From Streptomyces filipinensis (GTDB lineage: Bacteria > Actinomycetota > Actinomycetes > Streptomycetales > Streptomycetaceae), in assembly GCF_014649495.1 (NCBI RefSeq), contig NZ_BMTD01000022.1:1-64000 (forward strand): a stretch of DNA of 64,000 bases, in the 5' to 3' direction. The notes under the pieces are model-generated. The model saw nothing but the letters and a program-made list of their open reading frames with translations. It did no database searches and was not told the DNA's origin. Positions 39,635 through 48,222 of the stretch are shown piece after piece (the first letter of the stretch is position 1; every line of letters begins with the position of its first letter). A program made the translations under genes and the position numbers.

Positions 39635-40873
39635 ATGACGGATCACCACACCGCGCAGCGTACTCCGCGACTCGTGCCGCTGCTGGCGCTGGCCTGCGGG
39701 GTCGCGGTCGGCAACGTGTACTTCCCGCAGGCCGTCGTCCCGCTCGTGGCGGCGGGCCTCGGCGTCCCCTCCGGCGCGGCGGCGGGGGTGGTGACGGCGA
39801 CCCAGTTCGGCTACGCGGCGGGCATCTTCCTGCTCGTCCCGCTCGGCGACCGGCGGCCGGCCCGCCCGCTGCTGGTCACCCTGCTCACCGTGACCGGCCT
39901 CGGTCTCGGCGCCGCTGCCGCCGCGCCCGCGCTGCCGCCGCTGCTCGCGGCGAGCGTGCTGGTCGGCGCGGCCACGGTGATCGCCCCGCTGGCCGGCCCC
40001 CTGGCGGCGGGGCTGGTCCCGCCGCAGCGGCGGGGGGTGGCCGGCGGCACCCTGCTGAGCGGGGCGCTGGCCGGCATGCTGCTCTCCCGCACGGCCGGCG
40101 GCGCCCTCGGCGACCGGCTGGGCTGGCGGGCGCCGTACGCCCTGGCGGCCCTGCTGACGCTCGCCGTCGCGCTGCTGCTGGCCCGCGCGCTCCCGGCCAC
40201 GGTCCCGCCGTCCCGGCAGCGCTATCCGCGCCTGCTCGCCGAGCCCGTGCGCCTGCTGTTCGCCGAACCGGCCCTGCGCCGCTCGTGCTTCTACCAGGCG
40301 ACGGTGTTCGCCGGCTTCTCCGCCGTGTGGACCGGGGTGGCGCTGCTGCTGACGGGGCCGCGGTACGGCTTCGGGGCGGACGCGGTCGGGCTGCTCGCGC
40401 TGGTCAACGCGGTGACCATGCTCGTCACGCCGTTCGCGGGCCGGCTGGTGGACCGGCGGGGCGCCGACCGGGTGAACCTGGTCTGCTTCCTGCTGGTCCT
40501 CGCCTCCGCGGCGACCCTCGCCCTCGGCGGTCTCGGCGGCAGCCCCGGTCTGCTGTCCCTCGTGGCGGGCACGCTGCTGCTGGACGTCGGCATGCAGTCC
40601 GGCATGGTCGCCAACCAGGTGCGCGTCTACGCCCTCGCCGCGGACGTCCGCAGCCGCCTCAACACCGCCTACATGACGTGCGCCTACCTGGGCGGTGGTC
40701 TCGGCTCCTGGCTCGGCACCCGCGCGTACGCGGGGCACGGCTGGTCCGGGGTGTGCGCCCTGGTCGCCCTGTCGGCCGGGCTCGGGCTGGTACGGCACCT
40801 GGGCGTCCGGGCAGGCCGGCGAACGGATGCCGCGGGAGGCCGCTCCCGGCCCCGCGACGGGGTAGGCGTGTGA
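39635..40873 (+). CDS. MFS transporter
   Basis: The 412-residue protein has twelve predicted membrane helices. It carries the loop 2-3 motif as LLVPLGDRRPARPLLVTLLT (GDRxxxR variant) and its counterpart in the second half (PFAGRLVDRRGADRVNLVCF). It belongs to the drug/metabolite exporter type of the major facilitator superfamily (opening ALACGVAVGNVYFPQAVVPL). Substrate unknown. It is divergent from the ArsR-like regulator and 85 bases upstream of an esterase gene. The gap contains a short direct repeat (GTACGCCCACGC at two positions). Confidence 0.9.
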   Translation: MTDHHTAQRTPRLVPLLALACGVAVGNVYFPQAVVPLVAAGLGVPSGAAAGVVTATQFGYAAGIFLLVPLGDRRPARPLLVTLLTVTGLGLGAAAAAPALPPLLAASVLVGAATVIAPLAGPLAAGLVPPQRRGVAGGTLLSGALAGMLLSRTAGGALGDRLGWRAPYALAALLTLAVALLLARALPATVPPSRQRYPRLLAEPVRLLFAEPALRRSCFYQATVFAGFSAVWTGVALLLTGPRYGFGADAVGLLALVNAVTMLVTPFAGRLVDRRGADRVNLVCFLLVLASAATLALGGLGGSPGLLSLVAGTLLLDVGMQSGMVANQVRVYALAADVRSRLNTAYMTCAYLGGGLGSWLGTRAYAGHGWSGVCALVALSAGLGLVRHLGVRAGRRTDAAGGRSRPRDGVGV

Positions 40874-40958
40874 CCAACGGGTACGCCCACGCACCCCACC
40901 GCTCGTACGCCCACGCGCCACGTCGGCCGTATGCCGGCACGCCACGTCAGGAGAGTCC

Positions 40959-41933
40959 ATGCCGCCCCTGGTCCCGCCGCCCCTCGATCCGGAACTCGCC
41001 GCCGCGCTCGAACAGCTGGGGGACGCGGCCACGCCCGGGTTCAGCCTGGACGAGCTGGAGTCCGCCCGCGCCACGGGCAGCGAACTGCTCGGTCTGCTGG
41101 ACGTGACCTTCGACGGCGCCTTCGAGGCGGAGGACCGTACGGTGCCGGGCCCGGAGGGCGCCCCGGACATCTCCCTCCTGCTCTGCCGCCCCGCGCGCGC
41201 CGGATCCGCGGCGCCGCTGCCGGTGCTGTACCACGTGCACGGCGGCGGCATGATGCTCGGCACCGGCCGGGCCGGCGTGGACCAGCCCCTGGCGTGGGCG
41301 CGCGAACTGGGCGCGGTCGTGGTCTCGGTGGAGTACCGGCTCGCCCCCGAACATCCGCACCCGGCGCCGGTGGAGGACGTGTACGCGGGCCTGCTGTGGA
41401 CCGCCGGCCACGCGCGGGAGATCGGCGGGGACCCGGACCGGATCGTCGTCGTGGGCGCCAGCGCGGGCGGTGGTCTCGCCGCGGCGCTCGCCCTGCTGAG
41501 CCGCGACCGGCGGGGCCCGCGCCTGCTCGGCCAGGTGCTGATGGCCCCGATGCTCGACGATCGCGGCGAATCGGTCTCCAGCCGCCAGCTGGCGGGCTTC
41601 GGCGTCTGGGACCGTACCGCCAACGAGACGGCCTGGACCGCGCTGCTCGGCGATCGCCGCGGCGGCCCCGACGTCCCGCCGTACGCCGCCCCGGCCCGCG
41701 CCGGCGATCTGTCCGGCCTGCCCCCGGCCTACCTCGACGCGGGCTCCGCGGAGACCTTCCGGGACGAGGTGGTCGCCTACGCGTCCCGCATCTGGCAGTG
41801 CGGCGGCGAGGCCGAACTCCACGTCTGGCCGGGCGCCTTCCACGGCTTCGACGCCCTCGCCCCTCAGGCAGCCCTCTCCCGCGCGGCCCGCGCGGCCCGG
41901 CTGGCCTGGCTGCGGCGGCTGTGGGAACGATGA
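40959..41933 (+). CDS. alpha/beta hydrolase of the HSL (hormone-sensitive lipase-like) family
   Basis: The 324-residue protein shows the HSL hallmarks: oxyanion motif YHVHGGGMMLGTGR, YRLAPEHPHPAPVEDVYAGL, nucleophile motif VVVGASAGGGLAAALALLSR (GxSxG as GASAG), acid region PAYLDAGSAETFRDE and catalytic histidine in PGAFHGFDALAPQA. These are cytoplasmic esterases for short acyl esters. AGGAG lies 5 bases before ATG 40959. It probably belongs to one transcript with the preceding exporter. Confidence 0.9.
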   Translation: MPPLVPPPLDPELAAALEQLGDAATPGFSLDELESARATGSELLGLLDVTFDGAFEAEDRTVPGPEGAPDISLLLCRPARAGSAAPLPVLYHVHGGGMMLGTGRAGVDQPLAWARELGAVVVSVEYRLAPEHPHPAPVEDVYAGLLWTAGHAREIGGDPDRIVVVGASAGGGLAAALALLSRDRRGPRLLGQVLMAPMLDDRGESVSSRQLAGFGVWDRTANETAWTALLGDRRGGPDVPPYAAPARAGDLSGLPPAYLDAGSAETFRDEVVAYASRIWQCGGEAELHVWPGAFHGFDALAPQAALSRAARAARLAWLRRLWER

Positions 41934-42028
41934 GGCGCGCCCCGCTGACGCCCCCCGTGGGCCGGAGTGCGGTGACCGGCGCCGAAGACATCCGCGTGAA
42001 AACCGTGTACGGCCGCCTCCTCTGACGT

Positions 42029-42040
42029 TACCGTTCGGTA
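42029..42040 (+). promoter_or_regulatory. palindromic operator candidate before the amidase
   Basis: TACCGTTCGGTA is a perfect inverted repeat with 5-bp arms and a TT centre, 36 bases upstream of the amidase start. The shape fits TetR-type operators. No regulator gene is directly adjacent. Confidence 0.5.
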
Positions 42041-42076
42041 GACATCGGTCCCGGAACCTCCCGGAGGTGCTCGCTC

Positions 42077-43498
42077 ATGTCGGACGGCCGTGCCGCCCCT
42101 CTGGTGGAGAGCAGGCGTGCGCTCGCCGAGGGAGCGGTGACCTCCCGTGCGCTGGTGGAACGGGCGCTGGAGCGGATCGAGGCGACGCAGGGGACGCTGA
42201 ACGCCTTCCGGATCGTGCGGGCCGAGGCCGCGCTCGCCGAAGCCGACGCCGCCGACCGGGAGCTGGCCGCCGGGAGACGGCGCCCGCTGCTCGGGGTGCC
42301 GGTGGCGGTGAAGGACGACATGGACGTGGCCGGCGAGCCGACCGCGTTCGGCTGCCGGGGCGCGTTTCCACCGGTCGCCGAGGACGGGGAGGCGGTACGG
42401 CGGCTGCGCGCGGCCGGTGCCGTGATCGTCGGCAAGACGAACACCTGTGAGCTGGGACAGTGGCCGTTCACCGAGGGGGCGGCGTTCGGGGACACCCGGA
42501 ATCCGTGGCACACCGGGCACACACCCGGGGGTTCGTCCGGGGGCTCGGCCGCCGCCGTCGCGGCCGGGCTCGTGCCCGCCGCCCTCGGCTCGGACGGCGC
42601 CGGATCGGTGCGCATCCCGGCCTCGTGGACGGGTCTGATCGGCATCAAGCCGCAGCGCGGCCGTATCTCGACCTGGCCGCGCGGCGAGTCCTTCCACGGC
42701 ATCACGGTCAACGGCACCCTCGCCCGGACCGTCGCCGACGCGGCCCTGCTGCTGGACGCGGCGAGCGGCAACCACGACCGGGACCCGCACCGGCCGCCCG
42801 CCCTGACCGTGGCGGACGCGGTCGGCCGCGACCCGGGCCGGCTGCGCGTCGCCCTGTCCCTCAAGCCGCCGTTCACCGCCGTACCGGCCCGGCTGCACCC
42901 GGAGGTCCGCGCCCGGGTCGTGGAACTGGCCGAGCGGCTGGCCGGGGCGGGGCACGACGTCGAGGAGGCCGATCCGCCGTACGGGCGGATCGGGCTGACG
43001 TTCGTGCCGCGCGCCACCGCCGGTATCGCCGACTGGGTCCGCGAGGCCCCCGACCCGGCACTGCTCGATCCGCGCACCCGGGACGCGGCCCGGCTCGGCC
43101 GGCTGCTCGGCGGCGCCCCGCTGCGGGCGGCCCGGCGTGCGGAGGCGGTGCTGCACCGCCGTATCGGCGCGTTCTTCGAGCGCTACGACGTGATCCTCGC
43201 ACCCACGACGGCCGCTCCCCCGCCCCGGATCGGCGCCCTGTACGGGTTGCGCGGGCTGGCCACGGACCGCGCGATGATCGCCGCCTGCCCGTACGCCTGG
43301 CCGTGGAACGTGCTGGGCTGGCCGGGCGTCAACGTGCCCGCCGGCTTCGTCGGTGACGGTCTGCCGGTGGGCGCGCAGCTGCTCGGGCCCGCCCACAGCG
43401 AACCGCTGCTGGTGTCCGTCGCCGCCCAGCTGGAGGCGGAGCTGCGCTGGCACGAACGGTGGCCGCCGGATACCGCCCGCACCTCGCGGGCCGCCTGA
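42077..43498 (+). CDS. amidase-signature hydrolase
   Basis: The 473-residue protein has the Ser-cisSer-Lys triad of the amidase signature family. Lys79 is in GVPVAVKDDMDVAG, the cis-serine Ser153 is in HTPGGSSGGSAAAVAAG, and nucleophile Ser177 is in LGSDGAGSVRIPASW (with A in place of the usual G before GS). It should hydrolyse an amide to acid and ammonia. GatA-like partners (gatB, gatC) are absent, so it is a stand-alone amidase. GGAGG lies about 9 bases before ATG 42077. Confidence 0.92.
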   Translation: MSDGRAAPLVESRRALAEGAVTSRALVERALERIEATQGTLNAFRIVRAEAALAEADAADRELAAGRRRPLLGVPVAVKDDMDVAGEPTAFGCRGAFPPVAEDGEAVRRLRAAGAVIVGKTNTCELGQWPFTEGAAFGDTRNPWHTGHTPGGSSGGSAAAVAAGLVPAALGSDGAGSVRIPASWTGLIGIKPQRGRISTWPRGESFHGITVNGTLARTVADAALLLDAASGNHDRDPHRPPALTVADAVGRDPGRLRVALSLKPPFTAVPARLHPEVRARVVELAERLAGAGHDVEEADPPYGRIGLTFVPRATAGIADWVREAPDPALLDPRTRDAARLGRLLGGAPLRAARRAEAVLHRRIGAFFERYDVILAPTTAAPPPRIGALYGLRGLATDRAMIAACPYAWPWNVLGWPGVNVPAGFVGDGLPVGAQLLGPAHSEPLLVSVAAQLEAELRWHERWPPDTARTSRAA

Positions 43499-43717
43499 CG
43501 GCCGGTCCGCGAGGCGGCCGACCAGCAGCGCGCGCCTGCTCGCGCCGGGAACCGGCGAGCCACGTCGCCCGGTCCTGCTCGGTGGCCACGGCGGTGGCGC
43601 ACAGGAGCGTCACGGCGGCGAGGCCGCCCCCAATCCATCGCCTCCTCGCGCGCCGTCGCCGGGTCGGCGGACGCCCACCGGCTGAGCGGCATGCGGGCGA
43701 GCAGCCGGTAGCCCCGC
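43499..43717. other. intergenic region after the amidase
   Basis: No supportable gene. One minus-strand frame here includes a hydrophobic run (WIGGGLAAVTLLCATAVA), but it overlaps the amidase heavily and lacks a start. Confidence 0.35.
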
Positions 43718-43942
43718 GTGCCGCCGCGTTCCATGCCGGGGCGCGCGGTGTACACGGTGCGGGGCCGGCCGGGTCCACCGGACGCCTCGCTCCTGACCGA
43801 CCGCACCGGCCGCGTCCGCGCGGCGGGCGACGCCTCGGCTCCCCCGCCCGGCGGCGCGTCGCCGGGCCATGCCCGTTACCGCCGCCCCTCCGGCAACCTG
43901 TGGACGGTGGGCGCCCCTTGCGGCTCCGGCGCGGCCCACTAG
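43718..43942 (+). CDS. possible small protein upstream of the MazF-like gene
   Basis: A 74-codon frame from GTG 43718 (or ATG 43733) ends TAG nine bases before the MazF-like start. It encodes VYTVRGRPGPPDASLLTDRT, GRVRAAGDASAPPPGGASPG, HARYRRPSGNLWTVGAPCGS. About 90 percent of third positions are G or C, which supports coding. It occupies the place an antitoxin would, but it resembles no antitoxin family I know and is Pro/Gly-rich. There is no good ribosome binding site. Could be a chance frame. Confidence 0.3.
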   Translation: MPPRSMPGRAVYTVRGRPGPPDASLLTDRTGRVRAAGDASAPPPGGASPGHARYRRPSGNLWTVGAPCGSGAAH

Positions 43943-43951
43943 GGTGCCTCC

Positions 43952-44398
43952 GTGACCACGTTTACCGATGAGAACGTACCCGGCCGGCACGGCCCCCACG
44001 CGACCGCCGAGGCCGACCCGCACGAGGTCGGACGGGTGCGCACCGAGTACTCCCCGGCCCACGACGGCGACCCGGACCCCGGCGAGATCGTGTGGACCTG
44101 GGTGCCGTTCGAGGAGAACGACGGCCGGGGCAAGGACCGCCCGGTGCTGGTCGTCGCCCGCGAGGCGGCCGGCACCTTCCTCGCCGTACAGCTGTCCAGC
44201 AAGCGGCACGACGGCGACCGGGAGTGGGTGGCGATCGGCAGCGGGCCGTGGGACCGGTCGGGCCGGGACTCGTGGGTGGACGTGGACCGTGTGCTGCGGC
44301 TGCACGAGGAGGGCATGCGCCGTGAGGCGTGCGCGCTGGACCGGATGCGGTTCAATCTCGTCCGGCAGCGACTGCACGAACGCTACGGCTGGACCTGA
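43952..44398 (+). CDS. PemK/MazF-like protein
   Basis: The 148-residue protein (GTG start at 43952) has a PemK/MazF-type beta barrel from about residue 40: PGEIVWTWVPFEENDGRGKD, RPVLVVAREAAGTFLAVQLS, WVAIGSGPWDRSGRDSWVDV and DRVLRLHEEGMRREACALDR. The opening GEIVWxxxPFEEN...GKxRPVLVV matches the toxin family. An acidic tail of 40 residues precedes it. Actinobacteria carry many such proteins without obvious antitoxins, and endoribonuclease activity is not certain. It overlaps the convergent macrodomain gene by 16 bases. Confidence 0.78.
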   Translation: MTTFTDENVPGRHGPHATAEADPHEVGRVRTEYSPAHDGDPDPGEIVWTWVPFEENDGRGKDRPVLVVAREAAGTFLAVQLSSKRHDGDREWVAIGSGPWDRSGRDSWVDVDRVLRLHEEGMRREACALDRMRFNLVRQRLHERYGWT

Positions 44399-45252
44399 CC
44401 GGCGTACGGCGCGTCGGCCGTGCGGTCGCGGGACTCGGGGAACGCCCGGGTGAACGCCTCCCGCACGACCGCCCCCGGCGTCCGGTCCAGCACCCCGAAC
44501 ACCACGTGCTCGAAGGTCCGGGCGAAGCGGCCGCCGGGGCCGAGCAGGGCCCGGAACGCGCCCGCGACCTGCGCGGGGGCGTTCTGGAACACTCCGCAGC
44601 CCCAGGCGCCGAGCACCAGGCGGCGATAACCGTGGACGGCGGCCGTCTCCAGCACCCGCTCGGCCCGTACCGCCAGGGCACCCGGGAGCTCGCCGGCGCG
44701 CTCGGGTGCCGTACGCCGTACCACGCCCGCGTTGGGGGCGGCCGCGGTCAGGAAGCCGGCGGGATACGGCTCGGCCAGCAGCCGGCCCCGGTCGTCGCGG
44801 AAGACCGGGACGGCCGGTGAGTGGATCACCCGGTCCGTGTAGAACGGGTCGCGGTGGGCGCGGTGGTGGTCGTAGAAGGAGCGGGCGGCCAGCAGGCAGG
44901 CGTACAGCGCGGAGGCGCGGCACAGGGCCTCCTCCTGGGCCTGTGCGCCGTTGAGGTACCCGCCGCCCGGATTCCGGGCCGACGCGAAGTTCAGGACGGC
45001 GACCGGAGCTCCGGCCAGCCGGCGGGCGGCCTCCAGGCTGCTCTCCCCGGTGACCTCGACGACGGTGGCCGGGCGCGGGACCGGCAAGGGTTCCCGCGGG
45101 GAGAGCGGCCGCGGCCCGAACAGGTGCGTGCCGCTCCGCGCGGCCTCGATCTGCGCCGCCAGGGACACCTGCCGGCCGTCCGGCGCGCGGTACCCGCCCG
45201 CCGCCACGATCGCTTCCGTCTCCGCGGCGATCCCGCGCAGGCCCGCGCTCAC
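44383..45252 (-). CDS. TIGR02452-family protein, macrodomain-type poly(ADP-ribose) glycohydrolase homologue
   Basis: The 289-residue protein starts at GTG 45252. It has AVLNFASARNPGGGYLNGAQ followed by AQEEALCRASALYACL, which is the bacterial PARG signature (GGG-x6-8-QEE, with both glutamates). Further macrodomain elements follow: VIHSPAVPVFRDDRGRLL, AAPNAG, and LVLGAWGCGVFQNAPAQVAG (the phosphate-binding GAxGxGxF loop). It should bind or hydrolyse ADP-ribose polymers or modifications. It faces the MazF-like gene and is divergent from the ergothioneine operon. Confidence 0.88.
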   Translation of the reverse strand: MSAGLRGIAAETEAIVAAGGYRAPDGRQVSLAAQIEAARSGTHLFGPRPLSPREPLPVPRPATVVEVTGESSLEAARRLAGAPVAVLNFASARNPGGGYLNGAQAQEEALCRASALYACLLAARSFYDHHRAHRDPFYTDRVIHSPAVPVFRDDRGRLLAEPYPAGFLTAAAPNAGVVRRTAPERAGELPGALAVRAERVLETAAVHGYRRLVLGAWGCGVFQNAPAQVAGAFRALLGPGGRFARTFEHVVFGVLDRTPGAVVREAFTRAFPESRDRTADAPYAGQVQP

Positions 45253-45529
45253 GGCGCCACCCCCGTGGGCGCCGCGACCGCGGCCCGCGCGGTCTCCCCC
45301 GTCGTGCTCATGTACGCATCCTGGGTGATGCTGGTGATGCGGTGCAACGGAGTTTCCCGCCCCCGGAACCTGCCGGAAACGTACACGGAAAGGGAGATGA
45401 CCGATCCGGAACGTCCACGGGGGCACCCTTGTGCGAATCGGCTCGAGGGTCTTGGGTGGAACGCGCGCCCGCCCGGCCCCACGTCCGAACCGGGCCGGTG
45501 GCATGGTGGAATCTCAGGAGGATCCCGAC

Positions 45530-46879
45530 ATGTCCGATTCACAGAGTGACGGTGGCGACTGTACGGACCACCGCACTGCCGTGACCGAAGCCGAGGTGGA
45601 GGCCCTGGTCCGGGGCATCTGCTTCAAGACCGGGCCGCCCCGTGCGCTCGGTGTCGAGCTGGAGTGGCTCATCCATGAGCTGCGGATGCCGCAGCTCCCC
45701 GTGACACCCGAACGACTCGAAGCGGTGTACGCCGCGCTGCGGGCCCTGCCCCTGCGGTCGCCGCTCACCGTCGAACCCGGCGGCCAGCTGGAACTGAGCT
45801 CGCCGCCCGCCGCCTCCCTGATGGAGTGCATCGGCACCGTCTCCGCCGACCTGGACAGCGTCCGCGCCGTCCTCGCCGAGGAGGGTCTCGGTCTCGTCGG
45901 CATCGGCCACGACCCGTGGCACACCCCCCGCAGGTTCCTGCACGAGCCGCGCTACGACGCGATGGAGGCCTGCCTGGACCGCACGGGCCCGGCGGGCCGC
46001 CACATGATGTGCACCTCCGCCTCCGTGCAGGTCTGCGTGGACGCCGGCCACGAGGAACCCGGCCCGCTCGGACACGAGCGGCGCTGGTGGCTGGCCCACC
46101 AGCTCGGGGCGGTCCTGGTGGCCGCGTTCGCCAACTCCCCGCTGCTCGGCCACGAGCCCACGGGCTGGCTGTCCACCCGGCAGCTGCTGTGGATGGAGAT
46201 CGGCGTGGGCCGCGCGGGCGCTCCCCCGCTGGGCGGCGGCGCACGGGCCGCCTGGGCCCGGCATGTGCTGGACGCGCCGGTGATGTGCGTGCGCCAGGAC
46301 AGCGGGCCGTGGCAGGTGCCCGACGGGCTCACCTTCCGGGAGTGGACCCGTTCCCGGTCGCCGCGGCCGCCCACCCGGGCGGACCTCGACTACCACCTGA
46401 CCACTCTGTTCCCTCCGGTCCGGCCGCGCGGTCATCTGGAGCTGCGGATGATCGACGCGCAGCCCGGCGACGACGGCTGGGTCGTGCCGCTCGCGGTGAC
46501 GGCGGCGTTGTTCGACGATCCGGAGGCCGCCGAGACGGCGTACCGGAGTGTGAAACCCCTCGCGGAGCGGGCCCTGAACCTGCCCGCCCCGCACAACCCG
46601 CTGTGGACCGACGCGGCCCGGGACGGGCTCACCGACCCGGAACTGCGCGAGGTCGCCGCGCTGTGTTTCGCGGCGGCGCTGGAGGCCCTGCCCCGGCTGG
46701 GCGCCACCGCCGAGGTGACCAAGGCGGTGGCCGCGTACCGCGACCGCTATGTCGCCCGGGGCCGCTGTCCGGCCCATGACCTGCTGGACCGGCTGGACGG
46801 CGGCGGCCCGCCCCCGTCCCGGCCCGGCCGCACCGGGGGCACCCCCACCACCCACGGGAGGAAGGACATCCGCACATGA
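45530..46879 (+). CDS. egtA: glutamate-cysteine ligase EgtA
   Basis: The 449-residue protein is a GCS2-type ligase: LGVELEWLIHELRMP (glutamate-binding start), LTVEPGGQLELSSPP, HMMCTSASVQVCVDAGHEEP and HLELRMIDAQPGDDGWVVPL. In ergothioneine synthesis EgtA joins glutamate and cysteine to gamma-glutamylcysteine, the sulfur donor used by EgtB. It is the first gene of an overlapping egtABCD operon. GGAGG sits 8 bases before ATG 45530, and the final ATGA overlaps the egtB start. The 277-base upstream gap holds the operon promoter. Confidence 0.95.
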   Translation: MSDSQSDGGDCTDHRTAVTEAEVEALVRGICFKTGPPRALGVELEWLIHELRMPQLPVTPERLEAVYAALRALPLRSPLTVEPGGQLELSSPPAASLMECIGTVSADLDSVRAVLAEEGLGLVGIGHDPWHTPRRFLHEPRYDAMEACLDRTGPAGRHMMCTSASVQVCVDAGHEEPGPLGHERRWWLAHQLGAVLVAAFANSPLLGHEPTGWLSTRQLLWMEIGVGRAGAPPLGGGARAAWARHVLDAPVMCVRQDSGPWQVPDGLTFREWTRSRSPRPPTRADLDYHLTTLFPPVRPRGHLELRMIDAQPGDDGWVVPLAVTAALFDDPEAAETAYRSVKPLAERALNLPAPHNPLWTDAARDGLTDPELREVAALCFAAALEALPRLGATAEVTKAVAAYRDRYVARGRCPAHDLLDRLDGGGPPPSRPGRTGGTPTTHGRKDIRT

Positions 46880-48222
46880 CCGCCCCCGAGACCGACACCG
46901 CGACGACCGGGACGACGCAGGGGGGCACCGAGGCGCTGCGGGAGCGCGCGCTGGCCTCGCTGACCAGGGCCCGTGCCCGCACCACGCTGCTGACCAGCTG
47001 CGTCGAGGACCCTGACCTCACCGCCCAGCACTCGCCGCTGATGTCCCCGCTGGTGTGGGACCTCGCGCACATCGGCAACCAGGAGGAGCTGTGGCTGCTG
47101 CGGGCGGTCGGCGGCCGGGACGCCATGCGGCCGGAGATCGACAGCCTGTACGACGCCTTCGAGCACCCGCGTGCCGAGCGGCCGTCGCTGCCGCTGCTGG
47201 CGCCCGGCCAGGCACGCCGCTACGCGGCCGAGGTGCGCGGGCGGGTCATGGACCTGCTGCAGGGCGCGGACTTCCACGGCACCCGGCTGACCGAGGCCGG
47301 GTTCGCCTTCGGGATGATCGCCCAGCACGAGCAGCAGCACGACGAGACGATGCTGATCACCCACCAGCTCAGGAAGGGGCCGCAGGCGCTGACCGCTCCG
47401 GACCCGGAGCCGGCCCCGCTGTTCACGGGCCCCGCCGAAGTCCTCGTGCCCGGAGGCCCGTTCACCATGGGCACCTCGGCCGAGCCATGGGCCCTGGACA
47501 ACGAACGCCCGGCGCACGTCCGGGAGGTGGCTCCGTTCTGGATCGACACCACCCCGGTGACGAACGCGGCGTACCAGGCGTTCATCGAGGACGGCGGCTA
47601 CGACACCGAGCGCTGGTGGACCCCGCAGGGCTGGACGCACATCAGGCAGCACTCGATCACGGCGCCGCTGTTCTGGCGCCGGGACGGCGAGAGCTGGCTG
47701 CGGCGCCGTTTCGGGGTCACCGAGGCGGTCCCGCCGGACGAGCCGGTGCTGCACGTGTGCTGGTACGAGGCCGACGCCTACGCCCGCTGGGCCGGGCGTA
47801 GGCTGCCCACCGAGGCGGAGTGGGAGAAGGCCGCCCGCCACGACCCGGCCACCGGCCGCTCGACGCGCTACCCGTGGGGCGACACGGATCCGGCGCCGCA
47901 GCACGCCAACCTGGGCCAGCGGCACCTCAGGCCCGCGCCCGCCGGCAGCTACCCGGCCGGTGAATCCCCGCTCGGTGTGCGGCAGTTGATCGGTGACGTG
48001 TGGGAGTGGACGGCGAGCGACTTCCTGCCGTACCCGGGCTTTGCGGCCTTCCCGTACAAGGAGTACTCGGAGGTGTTCTTCGGCTCCGACCACAAGGTGC
48101 TGCGCGGCGGTTCGTTCGCCGTGGACCCGGTGGCCTGCCGGGGCACGTTCCGCAACTGGGACTACCCGGTCCGGCGGCAGATCTTCTCCGGGTTCCGCAC
48201 CGCCCGCTCGGAGACGGTCTGA
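46876..48222 (+). CDS. egtB: sulfoxide synthase EgtB
   Basis: The 448-residue protein has an N-terminal DinB-like domain with the iron ligands in SPLVWDLAHIGNQEELWLLR and AQHEQQHDETMLI (HxxxHxE). A C-terminal FGE-sulfatase/lectin-like domain follows (VPGGPFTMGTSAEPWALDNE, ARWAGRRLPTEAEWEKAARH, DVWEWTASDFLPYPGF, KVLRGGSFAVDPVACRGTFR). It forms the C-S bond between hercynine and gamma-glutamylcysteine with O2. Its start overlaps egtA by 4 bases (ATGA) and its stop overlaps egtC by one base. Confidence 0.95.
   Translation: MTAPETDTATTGTTQGGTEALRERALASLTRARARTTLLTSCVEDPDLTAQHSPLMSPLVWDLAHIGNQEELWLLRAVGGRDAMRPEIDSLYDAFEHPRAERPSLPLLAPGQARRYAAEVRGRVMDLLQGADFHGTRLTEAGFAFGMIAQHEQQHDETMLITHQLRKGPQALTAPDPEPAPLFTGPAEVLVPGGPFTMGTSAEPWALDNERPAHVREVAPFWIDTTPVTNAAYQAFIEDGGYDTERWWTPQGWTHIRQHSITAPLFWRRDGESWLRRRFGVTEAVPPDEPVLHVCWYEADAYARWAGRRLPTEAEWEKAARHDPATGRSTRYPWGDTDPAPQHANLGQRHLRPAPAGSYPAGESPLGVRQLIGDVWEWTASDFLPYPGFAAFPYKEYSEVFFGSDHKVLRGGSFAVDPVACRGTFRNWDYPVRRQIFSGFRTARSETV

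Noticed and set aside
40880-40930. Direct repeat GTACGCCCACGC twice in 30 bases, checked as a possible CRISPR or attachment site
   Set aside because: Only two copies, imperfect surroundings, no spacer regularity, no integrase. Probably a chance low-complexity patch.
39590-41623. 677-codon open frame on the minus strand
   Set aside because: It spans the antisense of the MFS gene and the esterase gene. Both sense genes have motifs and ribosome binding sites; this frame has neither.
43329-43778. Minus-strand frame with a hydrophobic run WIGGGLAAVTLLCATAVA
   Set aside because: It overlaps the amidase by 170 bases antisense, has no ribosome binding site, and the rest of the frame is Arg/Pro-rich without a fold.
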